Source: Planktothrix rubescens CCAP 1459/22
Lineage (GTDB): Bacteria > Cyanobacteriota > Cyanobacteriia > Cyanobacteriales > Microcoleaceae
Reading direction: 5' to 3'
Length of the DNA stretch: 64,000 nucleotides
Assembly: GCA_904830895.1 (NCBI GenBank)
Contig: LR882958.1
Location: 2,164,001-2,228,000 of the forward strand
Both the position numbers and the translations under genes were made by a program. A model generated the notes under the pieces. The model was not told the DNA's origin, did not search any database, and worked only from the letters and a program-made list of their open reading frames with translations. Every line of letters starts with the position of its first letter. Within the stretch, counting starts at the first letter, position 1. Positions 1 through 6,656 of the stretch are shown here, in pieces.

Positions 1-1373
1 TGCTCCAAGAACGATATGATCAACACCTGAGTTTACTCCAAGAGTTAACTGAACAGGAAATTGATCGCTATCAAAAAACCCCTCATCTTCGTTACCTCGC
101 CGAACATTATGCCGAAGAATGGCAGGAAGCCCGTAAACTTTGGGAACGCTATCAAGGCGATTTAGTCACGGCTTTTAAACAATTTCAAGATACCAATAAT
201 TTAGAAATTATCACCTGCGGTGCGACTCATGGCTATTTACCGCTAATGAAGATGTATCCCCAAGCAGTTTGGGGACAAATTGAAGTCGCCTGTCAACACT
301 ATGAAGAAACCTTTGGCCGTCGCCCTCGGGGGATTTGGTTGCCCGAATGTGCCTACTATAATGGCTTAGAACGAATGTTAGCGGATGCAGGAATTCGGTA
401 TTTTCTCACCGATGGTCATGGGATTCTCTACGCCCGTCCCCGTCCCCGTTTTGGCACCTATTCCCCTGTTTATACGGAATCTGGTGTGGCTGTATTTGCC
501 AGGGATAACGAATCTTCTCAGCAGGTCTGGTCTTCGGAAGTAGGTTATCCTGGGGCGGCGGAATACCGAGAATTTTATAAGGATTTGGGCTGGGAAGCCG
601 AATATGAGTATATTAAGCCCTATATTATGCCTAATGGTCAGCGCAAAAATACCGGGATTAAGTATTACAAAATTACAGGTCGGGGTCTGGGACTGGGAGA
701 GAAGGAACTTTATGACCCCTATTGGGCAAAAGCTAAAACTAGCGAACACGCGGCGGACTTCGTTATAAACCGCGAGCGCCAAGTGGAACATCTGCATGGA
801 ATTATGCAGCGTCCCCCGATTATTATCTCTCCCTACGATGCCGAATTATTCGGACATTGGTGGTATGAAGGGCCTGCGTTTCTCGATCAATTATTCCGCA
901 AAACCTGGGAAAATCAAAAGGTCTACGCCATGACCCATTTAGCCGATTATCTCCAAGCCTTTCCCACCCAACAGGTTTGTCATCCCGCCCAGTCCAGTTG
1001 GGGATATAAGGGATTCCATGAATATTGGCTCAATCATACCAATTCTTGGATTTATCCCCATCTCCACAAAGCCGCCGAAAGAATGATTAAAATGGCGGGT
1101 CGAGAACCTAGAGGCGACCTAGAATTACGGGCGCTTAATCAAGCCGCAAGAGAATTACTCCTAGCACAGTCTTCCGACTGGGCCTTTATCATGAGTTCGG
1201 GAACTATGACCCCCTACGCCGTGCGTCGTACCCGTTCCCACCTAATGCGGTTTAACAAAATATACGAAGATCTCAAAATTGGCAAGGTAGATTTAGATTG
1301 GCTGGAAAAGGTCGAAGCCATTGATAATATCTTCCCTAATATCGATTTTCGCGTCTATCGACCCTTGATGTAA
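1..1373 (+). CDS. GH57 1,4-alpha-glucan branching enzyme (5' partial)
   Basis: This is the C-terminal part of a glycoside hydrolase family 57 protein of the branching-enzyme type (DUF1957-like), which forms alpha-1,6 branches in glycogen. The frame is open from the window edge, with the first complete codon at position 3, and has no start codon of its own, so the gene begins outside. The GH57 nucleophile region appears as GIWLPECAYYNG (Glu in WLPECA). The second acidic motif, SPYDAELFGHWW, carries the Asp expected to act as acid/base. The C-terminal helical part runs to the stop, with SSDWAFIMSSGTM typical of the family. glgC and a GH13 enzyme lie within 15 kb, consistent with glycogen metabolism. 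The family call is strong. The exact activity is inferred from family. Confidence 0.85.
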   Translation, partial: LQERYDQHLSLLQELTEQEIDRYQKTPHLRYLAEHYAEEWQEARKLWERYQGDLVTAFKQFQDTNNLEIITCGATHGYLPLMKMYPQAVWGQIEVACQHYEETFGRRPRGIWLPECAYYNGLERMLADAGIRYFLTDGHGILYARPRPRFGTYSPVYTESGVAVFARDNESSQQVWSSEVGYPGAAEYREFYKDLGWEAEYEYIKPYIMPNGQRKNTGIKYYKITGRGLGLGEKELYDPYWAKAKTSEHAADFVINRERQVEHLHGIMQRPPIIISPYDAELFGHWWYEGPAFLDQLFRKTWENQKVYAMTHLADYLQAFPTQQVCHPAQSSWGYKGFHEYWLNHTNSWIYPHLHKAAERMIKMAGREPRGDLELRALNQAARELLLAQSSDWAFIMSSGTMTPYAVRRTRSHLMRFNKIYEDLKIGKVDLDWLEKVEAIDNIFPNIDFRVYRPLM

Positions 1374-1728
1374 TGGGTTATAGGTAATATTCGTAGTAAG
1401 CCCTTCAGGGCTTAATCCCCTAAACCTAACACTAATAAATTTAATCTCTTGATTATTAGTGTTAGGTTTTGCTGCTAGTTCTGGGGAATGAAGCCCTGAA
1501 GGGCTTACTACGTTTATGAGTGTTATTGGTGTTAGGTTTTGCTAATAGTTCTGGGGAATAAAGCCCTGAAGGGCTTACTACGTTTATGACGGAATTCTAA
1601 GAAAAATGTAAAGATTTGTTAACTTAGAGCGTTTTGTAAAGTAGACTACAGAATGTTCTGGTATATTAGAAATTGAAGACCAAAACAGCCTTTTATTTTC
1701 TAGGCTATTCATTCAGGAGAACAAACTC
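1374..1728. other. Intergenic region dominated by inverted and direct repeats
   Basis: This 355-base gap holds no gene. It carries three copies of a palindromic unit described in a separate repeat entry. Near its end there is a possible extended -10 element (TGGTATATT, 1659-1667) upstream of the first small gene, without a clear -35 box. A ribosome binding site AGGAGA sits at 1714-1719. Confidence 0.6.
1392..1590. repeat. Three copies of a 22-base palindromic repeat, one inverted
   Basis: The core AAGCCCTGAAGGGCTT followed by ACTACG occurs at 1491-1512 and 1561-1582 and, inverted, at 1392-1413. The two direct copies are embedded in a longer repeated block of about 60 bases (1461-1519 and 1531-1589) that begins GTTAGGTTTTGCT. 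A second, inner inverted repeat pairs 1422-1438 with 1453-1469 (17 bases, perfect). The first half can therefore fold into a long hairpin, which could terminate the upstream GH57 transcript. Another copy of the core lies at 20172-20187, so it is a dispersed element. Confidence 0.85.
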
Positions 1729-1920
1729 ATGGGTACTCAAGAACAAGCTCGCGCTTTAATGATGCGTCATCACCACACCATCAAAAATCGTCAACAGTCC
1801 TTACTCAACCGGATTTCCGATCAAGTCGGTACCGAACCTGGTGAGCCAACCACGATTCAAGGCAAACTCAGAGCCCATTCTGCCAGCAGTTACGATCGCA
1901 GTAATGCCACAATGAGCTAG
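1729..1920 (+). CDS. Small hypothetical protein, tandem paralog 1 of 3
   Basis: Encodes 63 aa and I do not recognise the family. It starts MGTQEQARALMMRHHHTIKN, is rich in His and Arg near the N-terminus, and has a Gly/Pro/Thr-containing middle (GTEPGEP) and a polar Ser-rich tail (SSYDRSN). No signal peptide or membrane segment is visible, so it is probably cytoplasmic and helical in its first half. AGGAGA lies 9 bases before the ATG. Two paralogs follow immediately (2013 and 2265) with the same N-terminal pattern, QARALMMRHHxxIKNRQQS. Function unknown. The triplication and strong RBSs suggest high or dosage-dependent expression (inference). Confidence 0.8.
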   Translation: MGTQEQARALMMRHHHTIKNRQQSLLNRISDQVGTEPGEPTTIQGKLRAHSASSYDRSNATMS

Positions 1921-2012
1921 GAAGATTAATAATTGTAATCTTTCTTCATATTTTAGTTAAGCAAATTTTAGCTCAAAAAACCATTCAATTTTAAACAGAG
2001 GAGAAACAAATT

Positions 2013-2201
2013 ATGGATACTCAAAATCAAGCTCGGGCCTTAATGATGCGTCATCATCAAGTAATTAAAAACCGTCAACAATCGATGTTGAATCGGGTTT
2101 CGGATGAAGTCGGTACAGAACCCGGTGATGTCTCAACCATTCAAGGCAAACCCAGTGCCAATTCTGTTAGTAATTATGACCGTGGTAACGGGATGATTTA
2201 G
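2013..2201 (+). CDS. Small hypothetical protein, tandem paralog 2 of 3
   Basis: Encodes 62 aa, nearly identical to its downstream neighbour over the first 35 residues (MDTQNQARALMMRHHQVIKN) and clearly related to the upstream one. The 5' leader (TTCAATTTTAAACAGAGGAG, then AAACAAATT) is also nearly the same as that of the third copy, so the duplicated unit includes the RBS and not only the coding region. It retains the GTEPGD turn and the YDR tail motif. No domain is recognised. No catalytic motif, membrane segment or export signal can be seen. Confidence 0.8.
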   Translation: MDTQNQARALMMRHHQVIKNRQQSMLNRVSDEVGTEPGDVSTIQGKPSANSVSNYDRGNGMI

Positions 2202-2264
2202 ATTAGTCGAATCCAAGATTAACCTCAAAAAAACCTTCAATTTTAAACAAAGGAGAAACAAATT

Positions 2265-2456
2265 ATGGATACTCAAAATCAAGCTCGGGCTTTAATGATG
2301 CGTCATCATCAAGTAATTAAAAACCGTCAACAATCCCTCCTCAACCGAGTCGCGGATGAAGTCGGCATTGAACCCGGAGATTATCGGACAACGATTCAAG
2401 GCAAACCCACTGACAGCGTTAGCAGCTATGACCGCAGTGGCTCATCCATGAGTTAA
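2265..2456 (+). CDS. Small hypothetical protein, tandem paralog 3 of 3
   Basis: Encodes 63 aa, the third member of the tandem family. Residues 1-24 are identical to paralog 2, with divergence concentrated after the GIEPGD segment and in the Ser-rich tail (SSYDRSGSSMS). AGGAG lies about 10 bases before the ATG within a leader copied from paralog 2. A strong hairpin with a T-run follows 50 bases downstream (2506-2540), so the three genes look like one transcription unit. Function unknown. Confidence 0.8.
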   Translation: MDTQNQARALMMRHHQVIKNRQQSLLNRVADEVGIEPGDYRTTIQGKPTDSVSSYDRSGSSMS

Positions 2457-2505
2457 TTCAGTTGTTATTAATATAACGGTAAATTCATTATGAATCTATC
2501 AATGC

Positions 2506-2540
2506 CCCCGCTTTGCTTGAGCAAGTGGGGATATTTTTTT
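2506..2540 (+). terminator. Rho-independent terminator after the small-gene trio
   Basis: Stem CCCCGCTT (2506-2513) pairs with AAGTGGGG (2523-2530), one G-T wobble, followed by ATATTTTTTT (2531-2540). Confidence 0.8.
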
Positions 2541-2637
2541 GGTTAACGGATAACTAATTTCTATACTTGTCACTAATCTTGGGGTTGTTTCTACTAAAGG
2601 AATTTAATGAGGGTGATGTAGACATTCAAACCGATGA

Positions 2638-2643
2638 TATAAT
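2638..2643 (+). promoter_or_regulatory. Candidate -10 box of higBA
   Basis: A perfect TATAAT lies 24 bases before the higB ATG. The nearest -35-like hexamer, TAGACA (2619-2624), is spaced only 13 bases away, so the -35 assignment is weak. Confidence 0.35.
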
Positions 2644-2667
2644 TTGGTAATATCCCCGAGTTTCATT

Positions 2668-2955
2668 ATGCACGTTATCACACGCAAGCGACTCAATGAA
2701 TTTGCGGAAAAGTACCCAGACACAGAAAACGCATTAGCCCGTTGGTATCAACTGGTGAAATCAGGAACATTTAATTCCTTTGTTGAACTTCGTAGCGAGT
2801 TTCCCAGTGCTGACCAAGTTGATAATCTCACAGTGTTTAATATTGGTGGAAACAAAGTCCGGTTGATAGCGGCAATTCACTATAATCGACAAAAACTTTA
2901 TATTCGGGCAGTTTTGACCCATGCAGAGTACGATCAAGAAAAATGGAGAGAGTAA
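2668..2955 (+). CDS. higB: HigB-type toxin (RelE superfamily mRNA interferase)
   Basis: The 95-aa protein starts MHVITRKRLNEFAEKYPDTE, the characteristic opening of the HigB_toxin family. Toxins of this family cleave mRNA, usually on the ribosome. The family's core signature FNIGGNKVRLIAAIHYNRQK and the C-terminal VLTHAEYDQEKW are present, so the toxin looks intact. The frame is open further upstream from a TTG, but the ATG at 2668 matches the family N-terminus. The stop at 2955 is followed two bases later by the antitoxin ATG, the usual toxin-first order of higBA. Confidence 0.9.
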   Translation: MHVITRKRLNEFAEKYPDTENALARWYQLVKSGTFNSFVELRSEFPSADQVDNLTVFNIGGNKVRLIAAIHYNRQKLYIRAVLTHAEYDQEKWRE

Positions 2956-2957
2956 AA

Positions 2958-3179
2958 ATGTTGAGCATTGATGAAACTCAAAAATTGTGGCAGCCCCTAG
3001 CAACTAAATTAGTCATTCCCCGCGATGAAGCTAGTTATCAATATCTGGTTGATTGGTTGGATCGATTAATTGATGAAGTCGGGGAAAATGAAGAACATCC
3101 CCTGGCTTCACTGATGGATATTATCGGTGTTTTAATTGAACAGTATGAAACCGATCGGGTTCCTGAACTTCAAAACTAA
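2958..3179 (+). CDS. higA: HigA-like antitoxin, short form lacking a visible HTH
   Basis: The 73-aa product (MLSIDETQKLWQPLATKL...) matches the N-terminal neutralising half of cyanobacterial HigA proteins, including HPLASLMDIIGVLIEQYE. Full-length relatives are usually about 110-135 aa and end in an HTH_3 DNA-binding domain. This protein stops at VPELQN, and I could not find an HTH in the other two frames downstream. An AGAAACCCGGTTTCT repeat sits 63 bases after the stop. An alternative ATG at 2943 overlaps higB, but 2958 has the better-placed GGAGAG. It may be a truncated antitoxin that neutralises without autoregulation, or a naturally short subfamily. Confidence 0.75.
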   Translation: MLSIDETQKLWQPLATKLVIPRDEASYQYLVDWLDRLIDEVGENEEHPLASLMDIIGVLIEQYETDRVPELQN

Positions 3180-3241
3180 TGGTTTACTCAGAAGCGATGA
3201 GTTAATCGTTTCATTTCTGAGAATCGATCACCTCTATGTAG

Positions 3242-3256
3242 AGAAACCCGGTTTCT
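3242..3256. repeat. AGAAACCCGGTTTCT palindromic repeat, isolated copy
   Basis: Perfect 15-base copy of the element that clusters at 33.9-35.0 kb and also occurs at 37783. Here it lies between higA and the next convergent TA locus. Confidence 0.85.
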
Positions 3257-3333
3257 ATTCCCAATATCCGACAGTATCTAGTTTGGCAAATCGATCTATC
3301 AACATCTTTAATCGTATTTCTGGGAAATAAAAA

Positions 3334-3364
3334 AGCGATCGCAGGCAGAACAAAAGTGATCGCT
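3334..3364. terminator. Hairpin built from two HIP1-like octamers between convergent genes
   Basis: AGCGATCGC (3334-3342) pairs with GTGATCGCT (3356-3364). A-rich sequence precedes it, giving a T-run for the leftward gene, so it could serve the minus-strand side. Function inferred from position between convergent genes. Confidence 0.45.
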
Positions 3365-3403
3365 CTTGAGAAAACCAAACCAAGGCTTTTTAGTTGCCAG
3401 GGG

Positions 3404-3811
3404 TTATAGAGTTTTGAAGGGATTGACGATTTTTAGACCATCAATAGCTGAGTACCCAAAATCTTCCGTATAGAGAGTTTGAACATTCGCTTCCAAGCAG
3501 GCAGCAACCACCATTGAATCCCAGTGAGACAGACTAAAACGACCCATTAAGTCCTCAGCACGATCAATCACAGCCCAAGTTGGCAAAGCCGTGTACCAAA
3601 CTTGTTGTAAGTCTCGAATATATTGATAGGCTTGCCCTCTGTCATACCCTAGAGGCTCTAGCTTACGACTGGCAGCCAAATACTCACAGGCAACCTGCCA
3701 AATTAAAACCCCATCTGTTAGGGAAGATACCAAAGAAACCGCAATTGTCTGTTTATCAGGATCGCGCGGATCATTGACATAAATTAAAATATTTGTGTCA
3801 ACGGCGTTCAT
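3404..3811 (-). CDS. PIN-domain ribonuclease toxin (VapC family)
   Basis: This 135-aa PIN protein begins MNAVDTNILIYVND, with the first conserved Asp in VDTN. It carries the second acidic patch around QVACEYLAASRK and the third in LSHWDSMVVAACLEANV followed by YTEDFG. PIN toxins are Mg-dependent RNases that cleave tRNA, rRNA or mRNA. The frame is open 22 codons further upstream, but the ATG at 3811 gives the canonical PIN N-terminus and overlaps the antitoxin stop by 14 bases, typical of translational coupling. All expected acidic residues are visible, so it appears active. Confidence 0.88.
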   Translation of the reverse strand: MNAVDTNILIYVNDPRDPDKQTIAVSLVSSLTDGVLIWQVACEYLAASRKLEPLGYDRGQAYQYIRDLQQVWYTALPTWAVIDRAEDLMGRFSLSHWDSMVVAACLEANVQTLYTEDFGYSAIDGLKIVNPFKTL

Positions 3812-4040
3812 GCAATATATCCCGTGTAAACCGAGGAGCATTAGAAGGAATAGGGTTTTGTTGCATTCTCTCCACAAGTCGCTTTAGAAAATTCTGTCTA
3901 GCGCCAATGTCAGTGATCTGGGGTGGAATGACTTGGGATGATTGCACAAAAAGCTCAACTTCAACCCCTTCAGGCAAGTTACAGGGGTTTTCCAGAATAA
4001 ATGTGCCATTACGGTAAATTGCTTTCAAAGCTTGAGGCAT
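3798..4040 (-). CDS. AF2212-like antitoxin (DUF104)
   Basis: The 80-aa protein beginning MPQALKAIYRNGTFILENPC is of the DUF104/AF2212 type, small beta-rich antitoxins commonly found upstream of PIN toxins. The LPEGVEVELFV motif is the family signature. The C-terminal half (FLKRLVERMQQNPIPSNAPR) is the likely toxin-binding tail. The preferred start is the second Met (4040). The gene overlaps the downstream PIN toxin by 14 bases, forming a two-gene operon on the minus strand. Confidence 0.85.
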   Translation of the reverse strand: MPQALKAIYRNGTFILENPCNLPEGVEVELFVQSSQVIPPQITDIGARQNFLKRLVERMQQNPIPSNAPRFTRDILHERR

Positions 4041-4250
4041 AATCATACTAAACTGAATCTAGGGTCATAGCATTTCAAGGCCACTAGATTCTCATTATAG
4101 TTTAGATTTTGTTCTGCTGATTTTGTGCTACCTGAATCAATTTCACTCCGGCTGAAATGCGAGGGGCTATGCCCAGCCGAAAGCGATCGCAATTTTGGAA
4201 AATCAATAGGTTATTATACTAGATATTTTCTCAAGGGGTTAACAGTTAAC

Positions 4251-4520
4251 ATGGTTTCCAATCAATTACTAGAACTCGAAAACTTTATTCATCAATTATC
4301 TGTAGAAGATAAGCTATGGTTATTAGGGCAAATTATGGTACAACTCCGACAAGTCTCTGAAACAATTAATGATAGAGACAAAGCAGCAGATATTCAGTAT
4401 GACCCCACTGCTAAACCCATCTGGGAAATTGCTGTCGAAATCGGAGCCAATATTCCTGAATCTGAATGGGAAAAAGTGCCGAGTGATTTGTCAAAAAACT
4501 TTGATATTTATCAAGGTTAG
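4251..4520 (+). CDS. Probable antitoxin of a PIN-domain TA pair
   Basis: The 89-aa protein MVSNQLLELENFIHQLSVED... has an amphipathic helical N-terminus (LSVEDKLWLLGQIMVQLRQ) of the kind seen in cyanobacterial VapB-like and DUF2281-like antitoxins, then an acidic tail ending NFDIYQG. It is followed after 5 bases by a PIN toxin. The frame opens earlier at 4125, but only the ATG at 4251 has a plausible leader (AAGGGG about 12 bases upstream), and the extra N-terminus looks like translated intergenic DNA. No named family can be assigned with confidence. The antitoxin role is inferred from the partner gene. Confidence 0.7.
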   Translation: MVSNQLLELENFIHQLSVEDKLWLLGQIMVQLRQVSETINDRDKAADIQYDPTAKPIWEIAVEIGANIPESEWEKVPSDLSKNFDIYQG

Positions 4521-4525
4521 GGAGA

Positions 4526-4939
4526 ATGAGACAAGTTTTTGCGGATACGGGTTATTGGGTAGCTTTGCTAAATCCTAAAGACGAATTACATCAGAAAGCG
4601 CGAGATCTATCTAAGCAGATGGATTCGCTTTATATTGTGACCAGTGAAATGGTTTTAGCAGAGGTTTTGAATGATTTTTCTAAAAGGGGCGCGTTTTTTC
4701 GTCAGGCTGCGATTGAGTTAATTGAAAGTCTCTATAACCATACTAATGTGACAGTAATTCAGCAAAGTAGTAGTCAGTTTCAGGAGGGGTTATTGTTGTA
4801 CAAAAAAAGACCTGATAAAGAATGGAGTATAACTGATTGTGTTTCTTTTAAGATAATGGAAGAATATGGCATTACAGAAGCTCTGGCTTATGATAAACAT
4901 TTTGAGCAGGTAGGTTTTATTGCTTTATTACGAGATTGA
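4526..4939 (+). CDS. PIN-domain ribonuclease toxin (VapC-like)
   Basis: The 137-aa PIN protein begins MRQVFADTGYWVALLNPKDE, a common cyanobacterial PIN subgroup with the first catalytic Asp in FADTGYW. The Glu of SEMVLAEVLNDF and the Asp of WSITDCVSFKIMEE follow, and the C-terminal ALAYDKHFEQVGF motif supplies the last acidic residue. A GGGAG RBS lies directly after the antitoxin stop, so the two are cotranscribed. All catalytic positions appear intact. It is convergent with the secreted protein at 5059, with a HIP1 hairpin between. Confidence 0.88.
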   Translation: MRQVFADTGYWVALLNPKDELHQKARDLSKQMDSLYIVTSEMVLAEVLNDFSKRGAFFRQAAIELIESLYNHTNVTVIQQSSSQFQEGLLLYKKRPDKEWSITDCVSFKIMEEYGITEALAYDKHFEQVGFIALLRD

Positions 4940-4951
4940 TTATTAGGTTTT

Positions 4952-4986
4952 GCGATCGCTTTTTTGGTAAATAAAAGAGCGATCGC
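4952..4986. terminator. HIP1 hairpin with T-run between convergent genes
   Basis: GCGATCGCT (4952-4960) is followed by TTTTT and pairs with AGCGATCGC (4978-4986). The A/T tracts on either side could allow termination in both directions between the PIN toxin and the minus-strand gene at 5059. Confidence 0.55.
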
Positions 4987-5058
4987 GTTAAATAGCCTAC
5001 CCAAAAGCAACATTTGATTTCCTATTGAGCGATCCACTGTTGCATGGTGTAGGCTTTA

Positions 5059-6366
5059 TTAAGTGGGATTACCAGTGATGAAAGCAGCCGAAACCCACTG
5101 ATTGCTGCTTCTCACGCGGAACCATCGGTCATCATTTCGCTTTTCGCGAACGTCCCAATGGGTTGTGCCTCGTGCTACAGCGTCAAAAGTGAGACGTTGA
5201 TTAAGCTTCAGAGAGCCAACTATCGAGTTGTCGTCCCCCGGTCCGCTGCGGATATTGACCGTCCCATCTGAAGTGCCTTGGAAGCTAGATATAATAGGTG
5301 TAGCTGTTAGGTTCAGGTTGTAGTTGGTGTTGGCAGTTGTATGGTAAACCCGCACGTAGTAAGTACCCGCATTCAGGCTACGGATAATGGTCTCTGGTGC
5401 AAGGCCGCCGTTGCTAGAGTTCGCTATAGGAATGAAAAAGAAATTGCGTAGCTCCACATCTGCATTAGCAGCGCTTAGGCCGTTGAGGGTGAGGGTGAAG
5501 TTCCTAGTAGCGGGCAGGGTAAATTCGTAGTAGTCGTTAGTGTCGGTTACGCCTACCGAATCCCTATAGATCCTGTTGAAATGATCAACGGTGATTTTAC
5601 GAGCGGTAATGGGGGTGTTATCCTGCTCTATGACCGTGGCTTTGCCATCCAGCATCACCGTCGCGGTATCATCTTCCGCTTTTAATGCCTGAAGTTCCGC
5701 TACGTCAAACTCCTTCCCTTGAACGACACCAGCAAAAATCGCACCCTCATCTCCCGGTGTATCGGAGATGTTAATCTGGGAGTCGATATAATGCCCTATC
5801 TCTTCTAGCAGCACTGAGACGATCGCCTCTGGGTTATCAGCATTGTCAGCCACAAACTCACTGGACAGATAAATATTGTTAGTTTCTGCGACAAAAGCCC
5901 CATTAGATCCATTGATATCAGCAGCAGAAACGATCTTAATGGGTGAGGTCTGGAAAGTACCATTAGTCAAGCTATCTGCCAAATCCTGAGCCACCTGAAC
6001 ATCAAAATCATCTCCAAAAGCAATGCTCATCTGAGAGAGAAATTCTGGGCTACTGGCAAATTGCTGTAATTGTTCGTGACTCTTGGCTAAGGCTATTCCT
6101 GTTAACGAATCTACGGACGTACCGGTGTGAAAATCCGTTTCCGCTGGAATTTTTCCTTGGTCAACCGACATATCGAGAGGGATGACAAGATTATCGCAGG
6201 CAACTGATACTAAGGTGGGGAGAGCGATCGCATCGGCAGCCCCCGGTATTGGTAGTTGATTGGCACCAAAAGGCTTTAAAATATCCCCATCACTTGGAGC
6301 GATCGGATCGGGACTTATTCCTAGCAATCTGGCGATTTCTTTAGTATCTGTGTCAAAAGAAAACAT
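5059..6366 (-). CDS. Multidomain protein with LEEIGH motif, PPC domain and SH3b domain
   Basis: The 435-aa protein has three recognisable parts. Residues about 140-250 contain NNIYLSSEFVADN and VLLEEIGHYIDSQIN, a cyanobacterial region resembling metallopeptidase or RTX-linked proteins. The zinc motif would be HEIGH, but here the first His is Glu. Residues about 250-355 look like a bacterial pre-peptidase C-terminal (PPC) beta-sandwich (DYYEFTLPATRNFTLTLNGL, AGTYYVRVY). Residues about 360-432 look like a bacterial SH3 domain (VNIRSGPGDDNSIVGSLK, WFRVRSSNQWVSAAFI). There is no classical signal peptide. The N-terminus MFSFDTDTKEIARLLGI is atypical, so export by type I secretion or another route is possible. 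Probably an extracellular binding protein with unknown substrate. Confidence 0.65.
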   Translation of the reverse strand: MFSFDTDTKEIARLLGISPDPIAPSDGDILKPFGANQLPIPGAADAIALPTLVSVACDNLVIPLDMSVDQGKIPAETDFHTGTSVDSLTGIALAKSHEQLQQFASSPEFLSQMSIAFGDDFDVQVAQDLADSLTNGTFQTSPIKIVSAADINGSNGAFVAETNNIYLSSEFVADNADNPEAIVSVLLEEIGHYIDSQINISDTPGDEGAIFAGVVQGKEFDVAELQALKAEDDTATVMLDGKATVIEQDNTPITARKITVDHFNRIYRDSVGVTDTNDYYEFTLPATRNFTLTLNGLSAANADVELRNFFFIPIANSSNGGLAPETIIRSLNAGTYYVRVYHTTANTNYNLNLTATPIISSFQGTSDGTVNIRSGPGDDNSIVGSLKLNQRLTFDAVARGTTHWDVREKRNDDRWFRVRSSNQWVSAAFITGNPT

Positions 6367-6560
6367 GATCGGTCCCTCATTATCGAATTGTTAGTTTTTA
6401 ACATCAGCCAACACGCGGAAAGTCACGTTAATCCTCATTAATTCAGTCAGTATATTTATTCATTCCTCTTAATTCTGTCAACTGATTTCTAGTTTGTCAA
6501 CCCCATGAAAATGGGATTTAGGGGGGTATTTATTAAGGGTTTAAAAATGAAAAAATAGGA

Positions 6561-6620
6561 AAATGTGGGATTTTGTGTTTAAAAAGGGGAAAATGTGGGA
6601 TAATGTGGGATAATGTGGCG
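6561..6620. repeat. Decameric iteron-like repeats upstream of the VMAP-NB-ARC gene
   Basis: AAATGTGGGA occurs at 6561-6570 and 6591-6600, followed in register by TAATGTGGGA (6601-6610) and TAATGTGGCG (6611-6620). The 10-base period places the units on one face of the helix, 37 bases before the start codon. This arrangement suits a regulator binding site. Confidence 0.7.
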
Positions 6621-6656
6621 TAAGACTAGCCATAACTACAACCCAATCTATGAACT

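Noticed and set aside
378-797. Open frame on the minus strand opposite the GH57 gene
   Set aside because: It lies entirely antisense to a strongly conserved enzyme and its product has no recognisable features.
3136-3330. Frame after higA as the missing HTH part
   Set aside because: Its translation contains the repeat-derived EKPGFYSQ and shows no helix-turn-helix pattern, so it does not restore HigA.
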